This document shows positions 32,663 through 40,821 of a stretch of 64,000 nucleotides of DNA, in pieces. A program made the position numbers and the translations under genes. Origin of the DNA: Bacillus subtilis subsp. subtilis (GTDB lineage Bacteria > Pseudomonadota > Gammaproteobacteria > Xanthomonadales > Xanthomonadaceae); the NCBI GenBank assembly GCA_021733645.1, contig JAHREJ010000016.1:18975-82974 (forward strand). The letters are read 5' to 3'. Positions within the stretch are counted from its first letter, which is position 1. Every line of letters starts with the position of its first letter. Below the pieces are notes generated by a model that had not been told where the DNA came from, made no database searches, and was given only the letters and a program-made list of their open reading frames with translations.

Positions 32663-32701
32663 CATCGTGAGCCTGTTGCCGGGAGAGAGTCGGCTGGCGG
32701 C

Positions 32702-33205
32702 TTACTTGACCTCAAACTCTTGCGGCGTTCCTGCCGCCTTACCATCTACCGTGACTTCCGCGCGGTACTTGCCCGCCGGCCAGCCCTTGGCATTCTTGAA
32801 GGTGACGTTGGTGGTGTCGGCACCGGTGGTGGTGAAGGCCTGGTTCTGCTCGCCCGCCACCTGCCCATCCTGGAAGGTCAGCTTGGCGCCAATATTGGCG
32901 TTGCTGGCCGCCCCGTCGGTGCGCACCGAGACGATGATGTCGTCCTTGGGAGCGAACAACGCGATCGTGGCCACGCTCTTGTCGGCCGCCGCGGTCTTGC
33001 CCACCGTCACGCTGGCCACGCTCACCCCGGCGGCAGCCGCCATCGGCTCAGGTGCCGCAGGTGTCATCGGCGCAGGCTCGGCCGGGGTCATGGCCGCCGG
33101 CTGGGCGTTGTTGTCGGCCGTTTCTTCTTTCTTCTTGCAGCCAGCCAACGCCACGGTGGCCAGCAGGGCAGCGAGTACGGCAGTACTGATGGACGTCTTC
33201 TTCAT
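32702..33205 (-). CDS. Predicted lipoprotein (167 aa)
   Basis: A signal peptide with lipobox Leu-Ala-Gly-Cys (Cys near residue 23) is followed by KKKEE and a Pro/Ala/Met-rich linker of two similar repeats (MTPAEPAPMTPAAPEPM). The C-terminal ~105 residues form a compact beta-rich domain: VSVASVTVGK, FAPKDDIIVSVRTDG, NIGAKLTFQDG, and GWPAGKYRAEVTVDG, reminiscent of a small immunoglobulin-like envelope domain. A LysM protein gene ends 43 bases upstream on the same strand, so both may form an envelope operon. Function unknown. Confidence 0.88.
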   Translation of the reverse strand: MKKTSISTAVLAALLATVALAGCKKKEETADNNAQPAAMTPAEPAPMTPAAPEPMAAAAGVSVASVTVGKTAAADKSVATIALFAPKDDIIVSVRTDGAASNANIGAKLTFQDGQVAGEQNQAFTTTGADTTNVTFKNAKGWPAGKYRAEVTVDGKAAGTPQEFEVK

Positions 33206-33248
33206 GGAATTCCTCCCTGGGAATCAGTGGACTACAAGCAAGGGTGAC

Positions 33249-33542
33249 TCAGGCTTTGGGCGGCAACTTGAGGGTCTGGCCCGGGAAGATCTTGTCCGGG
33301 TCCTCCAGCACGTCGCGGTTGGCCTCGAAGATCTTCTTCCAGGCGTTGGCGTCGCCCAGTTCCTGCTTGGCGATCTTCGACAGCGAGTCGCCCTTCTGTA
33401 CGGTGTAGGTGCCCCCTACCTTTTCGGCAGTGCTGTCCACCGAAGCGGTAACGCCGGAGAAATCAGCCTTTTCCACCTTCTGCGCCGTACTGTCCACGCT
33501 GGAGGTGACACCGGAGAAATCGGCCTTCTTATCGGTACTCAT
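33249..33542 (-). CDS. Small LysM protein with duplicated N-terminal repeat
   Basis: 97 residues from ATG 33542 (GGGAG 8 bases upstream). Residues 6-43 are two 19-residue near-identical repeats beginning KADFSGVT and ending in K-V-E/G. The C-terminal ~50 residues are a LysM domain: YTVQKGDSLSKIAKQELGD, IFEANRDVL, IFPGQTLKLP. That domain is like the end of E. coli Kbp (YgaU), but there is no BON domain and no signal peptide, so a cytoplasmic location is predicted. Kbp binds potassium; whether this shorter form does is unknown. Confidence 0.88.
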   Translation of the reverse strand: MSTDKKADFSGVTSSVDSTAQKVEKADFSGVTASVDSTAEKVGGTYTVQKGDSLSKIAKQELGDANAWKKIFEANRDVLEDPDKIFPGQTLKLPPKA

Positions 33543-33656
33543 CCACACACTCCCGTCTTCATTGACGACATGGGAGGCACGGTGTCACAGCCCTTGTTAA
33601 TAGGGCATGGCGTGGATGTGAAGACGTGCGGAACGCGACGTTGGCAGGCGCCAACC

Positions 33657-33687
33657 GGGTTGAGCCACGCCAGGCGTGGCTCAACCC
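33657..33687. terminator. 15-bp hairpin downstream of queF
   Basis: GGGTTGAGCCACGCC (33657-33671) and GGCGTGGCTCAACCC (33673-33687) are a perfect inverted repeat, 22 bases past the queF stop. There is no T-tract; it may be a terminator or a REP-like element without a clear GTAG end. Confidence 0.65.
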
Positions 33688-33708
33688 GCCAGCAGCGCCA
33701 GCCCGGCG

Positions 33709-34527
33709 CTACTGGCGCAGGTCGCGCACGGTGCGGGCCGGCAGGTCGATACCCGGGGTGGCCCGCCACGGGTTGATGTCCAGGCCACCGCGACGGGTGT
33801 AACGCGCTTCCACTTCCAGCCACGCCGGTGCGCAGCGGGCGGTGATCTCGCTGAAGATCCGCTCCACGCACTGTTCGTGGAACTCGGCATGCTCGCGGTA
33901 GCTGACCAGATACTTCAGCAACCCCTCACGATCGATCTGCGGCCCGTGGTAACGGATGCTGACGCTGGCCCAGTCCGGCTGGCCGGTCACCGGGCAGTTG
34001 GACTTGAGCAGGGCCGAGCTCAACGTCTCGGTCACCCGATGGTCCGCATCGGCCGACAGGAATTCCGGCGCCGGCGGTCCATACCGCTCGATCGCCACCT
34101 CCAGCCCGTCCAGCGACTGGCCCTCGGCCTCTTCCACCAGCACCGGCACCCCGAAGCGCACCGTGACCACCGCCCCGGCGCAGGCGGAGAGGTCGGCGGT
34201 GATGCGCAGGCGGGCCGCTTCGTCATCATCGAAGCGGGTGCTGTTGAGCGAATTGAGGTACAGCTTGAACGACTTGGATTCGATCAGGTTCGGCGAGGTG
34301 CACGGCACGCTGACGGTGGCCACCGCGACCCGCGGCTTGCCACGCCGGTCCAGCCAGCTCAGTTCGTAGGCCTGCCAGCGGTCATGCCCGACGAACGGCA
34401 GCGCGGCCTCGTCCAGGCCGATTTCTTCACGCGCTCCGCGGCGGGGAATGGGAAACAGCAGCGCGGGATCGTACTGCGACGGGTAAGCAACCTCGCGACC
34501 GAGGCTGGAGTCCTGGGGGGTATTCAT
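33709..34527 (-). CDS. queF: NADPH-dependent 7-cyano-7-deazaguanine reductase
   Basis: QueF reduces preQ0 to preQ1 in queuosine synthesis for tRNA. The 272 residues are the long, two-domain (YqfB/E. coli-like) form. Signature [11 protein letters not shown] (from residue 83) binds [16 protein letters not shown] carries nucleophile Cys178 and Asp185; [10 protein letters not shown] and [11 protein letters not shown] close the active site. No other queuosine genes accompany it. It lies between an M20 hydrolase (135 bases upstream) and the LysM gene on the same strand. Confidence 0.97.
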   Translation of the reverse strand: MNTPQDSSLGREVAYPSQYDPALLFPIPRRGAREEIGLDEAALPFVGHDRWQAYELSWLDRRGKPRVAVATVSVPCTSPNLIESKSFKLYLNSLNSTRFDDDEAARLRITADLSACAGAVVTVRFGVPVLVEEAEGQSLDGLEVAIERYGPPAPEFLSADADHRVTETLSSALLKSNCPVTGQPDWASVSIRYHGPQIDREGLLKYLVSYREHAEFHEQCVERIFSEITARCAPAWLEVEARYTRRGGLDINPWRATPGIDLPARTVRDLRQ

Positions 34528-34662
34528 GGGGCCATTTTACGCCGGTGGGCGAGCGGCGTCCGGCAACGCCGGCACGATGCTGCGTGCCGGCATTCATCGC
34601 CGCCATCACCGCCCCGCGGTCCGGGCGGCCGGAGCGCGGTTGCGGTTGCCGCAGCTCCCGTC

Positions 34663-35994
34663 TCAGCCTGCGGCAGGTGCGGCCTTGGCCGTCCCGTTGA
34701 GGTAATCCAGGCTCACCTGCAACAGTGCGCGCAGCCCCACGTCCAGCGCCGACTCGTCCAGCAGGAACTTGGGCGAATGGTTGGCCGGCGCCGTCGCCGG
34801 GTCGATCCCCTTGCCGGTGGCGCCCACGAAGAAGAACAGCCCCGGCACCTCCTTGGCGTACAGCGAAAAGTCCTCCGCGCCCATCTGCAGCGGTGGCTCG
34901 TACACGTTGGCCTGGCCCACCACCGCCTGCAGGCTGGGCAGCATCCGGGCCGTCAGCGCAGGATCATTGACCGTGGCCGGGTTGCCTTCGGACTCATAGA
35001 TGTCCGTTACCGCCTTGGCCCCGTGCGCCGCCGCCGTATGCTCGGCCACGTTGCGCAGGTCGGCGAAAATCTGCTGCCGCATCCCCTCATCGAAGGTACG
35101 GATGGTGCCCACCATCTCCACTTCGTCGGGAATGATGTTGTAGCGGATGCCGCCCTTGATCGCCCCGAAGGTCAGCACCGCTGGCTGCTTGGACAGGTTG
35201 GCCCGCCGGCTCACGATCGTCTGCGCCGTCCCCACCAGGTCGGCCGTCGCCACGATCGGGTCCACCCCGTTCCAGGGTGCCGACCCGTGGGTCTGGCGCC
35301 CGATCACCTTGATTCCGAAGCGGTCCGAGGCGGCCATCAACGGACCGCCGCGCACCGCGATCTGCCCGGCCTGCACGCTGGAGAACACATGCAGCCCGAA
35401 CACCGCTTCCGGCTTGAAGTCCGCAAACAACCCCTCCTTGAGCATCAACGCCGCGCCACCCTCTTCCGGCGGCGGTGCCCCTTCTTCGGAGGGCTGGAAG
35501 ATCAGCATCACCTCGCCAGGCAGGCTGGCCTGCATCTTCACCAGGGCATCGGCCACCCCCAGCAGCGTGGCCGTATGCGCATCATGGCCACAGGCATGCA
35601 TCACCCCGACCGGCTCGCCGCGATAGGTGCTGGTGGCCTTGGACGCGAACGGCAGCCCGGTCTGCTCGGTCACCGGCAAGGCGTCCATGTCCGCGCGCAG
35701 CGCGATCCGCGGTCCCGGCTTGCCGCCCTTGATGATCGCCACCACGCCGTGGTGGGCCATTCCGGTCCTGGGCTTGAGCCCCATCGCGCGCAGCTGCTCG
35801 GCCACCTTGGCGGCGGTGCGTTCCTCGCGGTTGGACAGCTCCGGGTGCTGGTGGAAATCGCGGCGCCAGTCGATCACCTTGGCCTTCAGGCGGGTGGCCG
35901 CGGCGGTCACTTCCGGGCGTTCGGCAGGGGCGGCCACGGCCAGCGCAGGGCAGGCAAGCAGCAGGGCGGACAGCAGCAGCGACAGACGGGGCAT
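34663..35994 (-). CDS. Secreted M20 family metal-dependent amidohydrolase
   Basis: 443 residues from ATG 35994 with a Sec signal peptide ending at Ala-Val-Ala-Ala (about residue 22). The catalytic domain is that of the aminoacylase/hippurate hydrolase subgroup: HQHPELSNRE, ALRADMDALPV, MHACGHDAHTA (metal Cys and His), FQPSEEGAPPPEEGGA with the catalytic and metal Glu, and QMGAEDFS near the end. The inserted dimerisation domain has THGSAPWNGVDPI. It probably removes acyl groups from amino acids or short peptides in the periplasm; substrate unknown. It is divergent from the efflux operon. Confidence 0.93.
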   Translation of the reverse strand: MPRLSLLLSALLLACPALAVAAPAERPEVTAAATRLKAKVIDWRRDFHQHPELSNREERTAAKVAEQLRAMGLKPRTGMAHHGVVAIIKGGKPGPRIALRADMDALPVTEQTGLPFASKATSTYRGEPVGVMHACGHDAHTATLLGVADALVKMQASLPGEVMLIFQPSEEGAPPPEEGGAALMLKEGLFADFKPEAVFGLHVFSSVQAGQIAVRGGPLMAASDRFGIKVIGRQTHGSAPWNGVDPIVATADLVGTAQTIVSRRANLSKQPAVLTFGAIKGGIRYNIIPDEVEMVGTIRTFDEGMRQQIFADLRNVAEHTAAAHGAKAVTDIYESEGNPATVNDPALTARMLPSLQAVVGQANVYEPPLQMGAEDFSLYAKEVPGLFFFVGATGKGIDPATAPANHSPKFLLDESALDVGLRALLQVSLDYLNGTAKAAPAAG

Positions 35995-36220
35995 TGCACA
36001 TCTCCACAGGCGAACGGGGCGGTCGAACCTGAATGTAGGGCATCGGCGCACTTGCTGCTGTAACTTTCTGCCCCCGCAGGCGTTCATCGATGGAACCTGG
36101 CCGGTCACATCCGGTCTGATCGCCCGTCCCATCCGTCATGCATGAAAGCTCCCGGGCGACGGGTATGCTTTGCACCAGCCAATCGGGCCCTGCCCTCCGC
36201 CAGCCTCAGGAGTTAGTTGA

Positions 36221-37468
36221 ATGTCGCGTTTCTGGAAGATCGTGCTGCTGGTGGTCGCAGTGCTGGTGGTGGGCTTCATCGGTCTGCGCATGCTCGGCGG
36301 CGGCAAGCCCAAGGGCGATGCGGCGGCGACGTCGGCGGCGGCCGGCAAGGACGGACAGGACCGCAACGCCGGCCCGGTCCCGGTCACCGTGGTGGAGGCC
36401 GCCCGCCAGGACGTGCCGGTCTATGCCAGCGCACTGGGCACCGTCGCGGCGATGAACACCGTCACCGTCAGCCCGCAGGTGGGCGGACAGTTGATCAGCA
36501 TCAACTTCAAGGAAGGCCAGGAAGTCAAAAAGGGCGACCTGCTGGCGCAGATCGACCCGCGCACCCTGCAGGCCAGCTATGACGAAGCCGCCGCGGCCAA
36601 ACGCCAGAACCAGGCCCAGCTGGCCACCGCGCGCTCCAACTACCAGCGCTCCAATTCGCCCGAGTACCGCCAGTACGTGGCCAAGACCGACCTGGACACC
36701 CAGCGCAACCAGGTGGCCCAGTTCGAAAGCGCGGTCGCGGCCAATGAGGCCAGCATGCGCGCCGCCCAGGTGCAGCTGCAGTACACCCGCGTCACCGCCC
36801 CGATCTCGGGCATCGCCGGCATCCGCGCGGTGGACGCCGGCAATATCGTCAGCGCCGGCACCGCATTGGTCACCCTGACCCAGATCCACCCCATCCACGT
36901 GGTCTTCAACCTGCCCGAGCGCCAGCTGCCGGAGGTACGCAAGGCCCAGCAGGCCGGGCCGGTGACCATCGCCGCACTGGACCGCAACGATTCGCACGTG
37001 CTCACCGACGGCGGCACGCTGGATGTGGTGGACAACCAGATCAGCAGCGACAGCGGCACCTTCCGCGCCCGCGCCCTGTTCGACAATGCCGACAACAGCC
37101 TGTGGCCGGGCCAGTTCGTCAACGTGCGCATGCAGCTGCGCATGATCGCCGGCGGCGTGGTGATCCCCACACAGGCGGTGATGCGCGGCCCCGATGGCGA
37201 GTACGTGTATGTGGTCAAGCCCGACAGCACCGTGGTCATGCAGACCGTGAAGAGCGGCGTGGAAGTGGGCGACAGCAACGTGCAGATCACCGACGGGCTG
37301 AAGGGCGGCGAGCGCGTGGTCAGCGAAGGCCAGTTCCGGCTCAAGCCCGGCGCCAAGGTCACCGCGCTGAAGCCCGGCGAAACCCCCGCACCGCCGACCG
37401 ACGCCGAACTCAAGGCTGCCGCGCAGCAGCAGGGCGGCGGAAGCCGCCGCGGTGGCGGCCCGCGCTGA
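36221..37468 (+). CDS. smeI: RND efflux membrane-fusion protein (MdtA type)
   Basis: Periplasmic adaptor of a tripartite pump, 415 residues. One N-terminal membrane anchor (about 7-24), a lipoyl half (VSPQVGGQLISINFKEGQEVKKGD), a coiled-coil hairpin (about 118-190) and the second lipoyl half (YTRVTAPISGIAG), then beta-barrel. The Gly/Arg-rich tail is typical of xanthomonad forms. It is followed by two different RND pump genes, an order that matches mdtABC of E. coli and smeIJK of S. maltophilia; the symbol rests on that arrangement. No local regulator or outer-membrane channel gene is present. Confidence 0.9.
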   Translation: MSRFWKIVLLVVAVLVVGFIGLRMLGGGKPKGDAAATSAAAGKDGQDRNAGPVPVTVVEAARQDVPVYASALGTVAAMNTVTVSPQVGGQLISINFKEGQEVKKGDLLAQIDPRTLQASYDEAAAAKRQNQAQLATARSNYQRSNSPEYRQYVAKTDLDTQRNQVAQFESAVAANEASMRAAQVQLQYTRVTAPISGIAGIRAVDAGNIVSAGTALVTLTQIHPIHVVFNLPERQLPEVRKAQQAGPVTIAALDRNDSHVLTDGGTLDVVDNQISSDSGTFRARALFDNADNSLWPGQFVNVRMQLRMIAGGVVIPTQAVMRGPDGEYVYVVKPDSTVVMQTVKSGVEVGDSNVQITDGLKGGERVVSEGQFRLKPGAKVTALKPGETPAPPTDAELKAAAQQQGGGSRRGGGPR

Positions 37469-37556
37469 GCGCAGCTGCCTGATGTTCCCGACGCCGGCCA
37501 CTTGGCCGGCGTCTGCCCGCTTCAACGCCGCATGACGTAACCGCAAGGATCTGCCC

Positions 37557-40500
37557 GTGGGCTTTTCGACGATCTTCATCCGCCGCCCGATCGCCACCTC
37601 GCTGCTGATGGCGGGCCTGCTGCTGCTCGGCATCCTCGGCTACCGCCAGTTGCCGGTGTCGGCGCTGCCGGAGATCGACGCGCCCAGCCTGGTGGTGACC
37701 ACCCAGTACCCCGGTGCCAACGCCACCACCATGGCCTCGCTGGTGACCACGCCACTGGAGCGCCAGTTCGGGCAGATTTCCGGGCTGGAGATCATGACCT
37801 CCGATTCGTCGGCCGGCCTGTCCACGATCATCCTGCAGTTCTCGATGGACCGCGATATCGACATCGCCGCCCAGGACGTACAGGCCGCGATCCGCCAGGC
37901 CACCCTGCCATCCTCGCTGCCCTACCAGCCGGTCTACAACCGGGTGAACCCGGCCGATGCGGCCATCGTCACCCTCAAGCTCACCTCCGACACGCGCCCG
38001 CTGCGCGAGGTCAACAACTACGCAGATTCCATCCTGGCCCAGCGCCTGTCGCAGGTGCAGGGCGTCGGCCTGGTCTCCATCGCCGGCAACGTGCGCCCGG
38101 CCGTGCGCATCCAGGTCAACCCGGCGCAGCTGTCCAACATGGGCCTGACCCTGGAAGAACTGCGCAGCGCGCTGACCCAGGCCAACGTCAATGCGCCCAA
38201 GGGCTCGCTCAACGGCAAGACCCAGTCCTACAGCATCGGCACCAACGACCAGCTGACCAGCGCCGCCGAGTACCGCGACACCATCATCAGCTACAAGAAC
38301 GGGCGCCCGGTGCGCTTGTCCGACGTCGCCAACGTGATCGACGGGGTCGAGAACGACCAGCTGGCCGCCTGGGCCGATGGCAAACCGGCGGTGCTGCTGG
38401 AAGTTCGCCGCCAGCCCGGCGCCAACATCGTGCAGACCGTCGAACGCATCCGCACGCTGCTGCCGCAGCTGCAGAGCGTCCTGCCGGCCGACGTGCACCT
38501 GGAGATCTTCTCCGACCGCACCGAAACCATCCGTGCCTCGGTGCATGAAGTGCAGCTCACCCTGATCCTGACCATCGGCCTGGTGGTGGCGGTGATCTTC
38601 GTGTTCCTGCGCCGTCTGTGGGCCACCATCATTCCCTCGGTGGCGGTGCCGCTGTCGCTGGCCGGCACCTTCGGGGTGATGGCCTTTGCCGGCATGTCGC
38701 TGGACAACCTTTCGCTGATGGCGCTGGTGGTGGCCACCGGGTTCGTGGTCGACGATGCGATCGTGATGATCGAGAACATCGTGCGCTATATCGAACAGGG
38801 CAAGAGTGGCCCGGAAGCGGCCGAGATCGGCGCGCGCCAGATCGGCTTCACCGTGCTGTCGCTGACCATCTCGCTGGTGGCGGTGTTCCTGCCACTGTTG
38901 CTGATGCCCGGGGTCACCGGCCGGTTGTTCCACGAGTTCGCCTGGGTCCTGAGCATCGCAGTGACGCTGTCGATGCTGATCTCGCTGACGCTCACCCCGA
39001 TGATGTGCGCCTACCTGCTCAAGCCCGATGCACTGCCCGAGGGCGAAGACGCGCACGAACGGGCCGCTGCGGCCGGCAAGGAAAACCTGTGGACGCGCAC
39101 CGTGGGGGCCTACGAGCGCAGCCTGGACTGGGTGCTGGACCACCAGCGCATGACCCTGGCGGTGGCCGCCGGCGCGCTGGTGCTCACCGTGGTGCTGTAC
39201 ATCGTGATCCCCAAGGGCCTGCTGCCCGAACAGGACACCGGGCTGATCACCGGCGTGGTCCAGGCCGACCAGAACATCGCCTTCCCGCAGATGGAACAGC
39301 GCACCAAGGCAGTGGCCGAAGCGCTGCGCAAGGACCCGGCGGTAACCGGCGTATCGGCGTTCATCGGCGCGGGCAGCATGAACCCCACGCTCAACCAGGG
39401 CCAGCTGTCGATCGTGCTGAAAGAGCGCGGCGACCGCGACGGCCTGGACCAGATCCTGCCGCGCCTGCAGCAGGCGGTGGCCGGCATTCCCGGCGTGGCG
39501 CTGTACCTCAAGCCGGTGCAGGACGTCACCCTGGACACCCGCGTGGCCGCCACCGAATACCAGTATTCGCTGTCGGACGTGGACAGCGCGCAGGTCGCAC
39601 TGCAGGCTACCCGCCTGACCGAGGCGCTGCGTCAGCGCCCGGAGCTGGCCGACGTGGACAACAACCTGTCCAACCAGGGCCGGGCGCTGGAGCTGACCAT
39701 CGACCGCGACAAGGCCAGCGTGCTGGGCGTGCCGATGCAGACCATCGACGACACCCTGTACGACGCCTTCGGCCAGCGTCAGATCTCCACCATCTTCACC
39801 GAGCTCAACCAGTACCGCGTGGTGCTGGAAGTGGCACCGGAATTCCGTACCAGCACCGCCCTGATGAACCAGCTGGCGGTGGCCTCCAATGGCGCCGGCG
39901 CGCTGACCGGCAGCAACGCCACCAACTTCGGCCAGGTCACCTCGTCCAACTCCTCCACCGCCACCGGCATCGGCGCACAGAACACCGGCATTCCGGTGGG
40001 TGCGGGCAACATCATCCCGCTGGCCGCGCTGGCCGAAGGCCGGATCACCAGCACCCCGCTGGTGGTCAGCCACCAGCAGCAGCTGCCGGCGGTGACGGTA
40101 TCGTTCAACATCGCGCCGGGCTATTCGCTGTCCGATGCGGTCAAGGCGATCGAAGACACCAAGGACAGCCTGGACATGCCCAGCCAGGTGCATGCGCAGT
40201 TCATCGGCAAGGCCGCCGAGTTCACCGGCAGCCAGACCGATGTGATCTGGCTGCTGCTGGCCTCGCTTGTGCTGATCTACATCGTGCTGGGCGTGCTGTA
40301 CGAAAGCTACATCCACCCCTTCACCATCATCTCCACCCTGCCCCCGGCTGGCGTCGGCGCGCTGTTGGCGCTGATGGTATGCGGGCTGCCGCTGTCGGTG
40401 GACGGCATCGTCGGCATCGTGCTGCTGATCGGCATCGTCAAGAAGAACGGCATCATGATGGTCGACTTCGCCATCGAGGCACGCCGCACCGGCGCCAACG

Positions 40501-40787
40501 CGCACGATGCGATTCGCCGCGCCTGCCTGCTGCGTTTCCGCCCGATCATGATGACCACCGCGGCGGCCATGCTGGGCGCCCTGCCGCTGGCACTGGGCAC
40601 CGGCATCGGTTCGGAGCTGCGCCGCCCGCTGGGCATCGCCATCGTCGGCGGCCTGCTGCTGTCGCAGTTGGTCACCCTGTACACCACGCCGGTGATCTAC
40701 CTGTACATGGAGCGGTTCTCGGAGTGGCTGCGCGAGCGCCGCGAACAGCGCGCGCTGCGCCACGCCAGCGCCCAGGACCGCGCATGA
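37557..40787 (+). CDS. smeJ: RND efflux pump subunit (MdtB type)
   Basis: Inner-membrane proton-drug antiporter, 1076 residues from GTG 37557 (AAGGA 7 bases upstream). It begins FIRRPIATSLLMAG and has 12 expected membrane helices with the two large periplasmic loops after TM1 and TM7. The relay Asp pair is in TM4 (ATGFVVDDAIVMIENI). About 40 Gly/Ser/Asn/Thr-rich residues (codons at about 39870-40005) are inserted in the second periplasmic loop compared with E. coli MdtB. Second gene of the operon; MdtB-type subunits act with MdtC-type as heterotrimers, in which the two subunits are not equivalent. Confidence 0.93.
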   Translation: MGFSTIFIRRPIATSLLMAGLLLLGILGYRQLPVSALPEIDAPSLVVTTQYPGANATTMASLVTTPLERQFGQISGLEIMTSDSSAGLSTIILQFSMDRDIDIAAQDVQAAIRQATLPSSLPYQPVYNRVNPADAAIVTLKLTSDTRPLREVNNYADSILAQRLSQVQGVGLVSIAGNVRPAVRIQVNPAQLSNMGLTLEELRSALTQANVNAPKGSLNGKTQSYSIGTNDQLTSAAEYRDTIISYKNGRPVRLSDVANVIDGVENDQLAAWADGKPAVLLEVRRQPGANIVQTVERIRTLLPQLQSVLPADVHLEIFSDRTETIRASVHEVQLTLILTIGLVVAVIFVFLRRLWATIIPSVAVPLSLAGTFGVMAFAGMSLDNLSLMALVVATGFVVDDAIVMIENIVRYIEQGKSGPEAAEIGARQIGFTVLSLTISLVAVFLPLLLMPGVTGRLFHEFAWVLSIAVTLSMLISLTLTPMMCAYLLKPDALPEGEDAHERAAAAGKENLWTRTVGAYERSLDWVLDHQRMTLAVAAGALVLTVVLYIVIPKGLLPEQDTGLITGVVQADQNIAFPQMEQRTKAVAEALRKDPAVTGVSAFIGAGSMNPTLNQGQLSIVLKERGDRDGLDQILPRLQQAVAGIPGVALYLKPVQDVTLDTRVAATEYQYSLSDVDSAQVALQATRLTEALRQRPELADVDNNLSNQGRALELTIDRDKASVLGVPMQTIDDTLYDAFGQRQISTIFTELNQYRVVLEVAPEFRTSTALMNQLAVASNGAGALTGSNATNFGQVTSSNSSTATGIGAQNTGIPVGAGNIIPLAALAEGRITSTPLVVSHQQQLPAVTVSFNIAPGYSLSDAVKAIEDTKDSLDMPSQVHAQFIGKAAEFTGSQTDVIWLLLASLVLIYIVLGVLYESYIHPFTIISTLPPAGVGALLALMVCGLPLSVDGIVGIVLLIGIVKKNGIMMVDFAIEARRTGANAHDAIRRACLLRFRPIMMTTAAAMLGALPLALGTGIGSELRRPLGIAIVGGLLLSQLVTLYTTPVIYLYMERFSEWLRERREQRALRHASAQDRA

Positions 40788-40821
40788 GCACTGCGCCTTT
40801 CCGCGCCCTGAAGGTGCCGGC

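Noticed and set aside
32258..33247. 329-codon plus-strand frame over the 100-bp repeats
   Set aside because: Its first part translates the repeats and the rest is antisense to the lipoprotein gene; no homology and no ribosome site.
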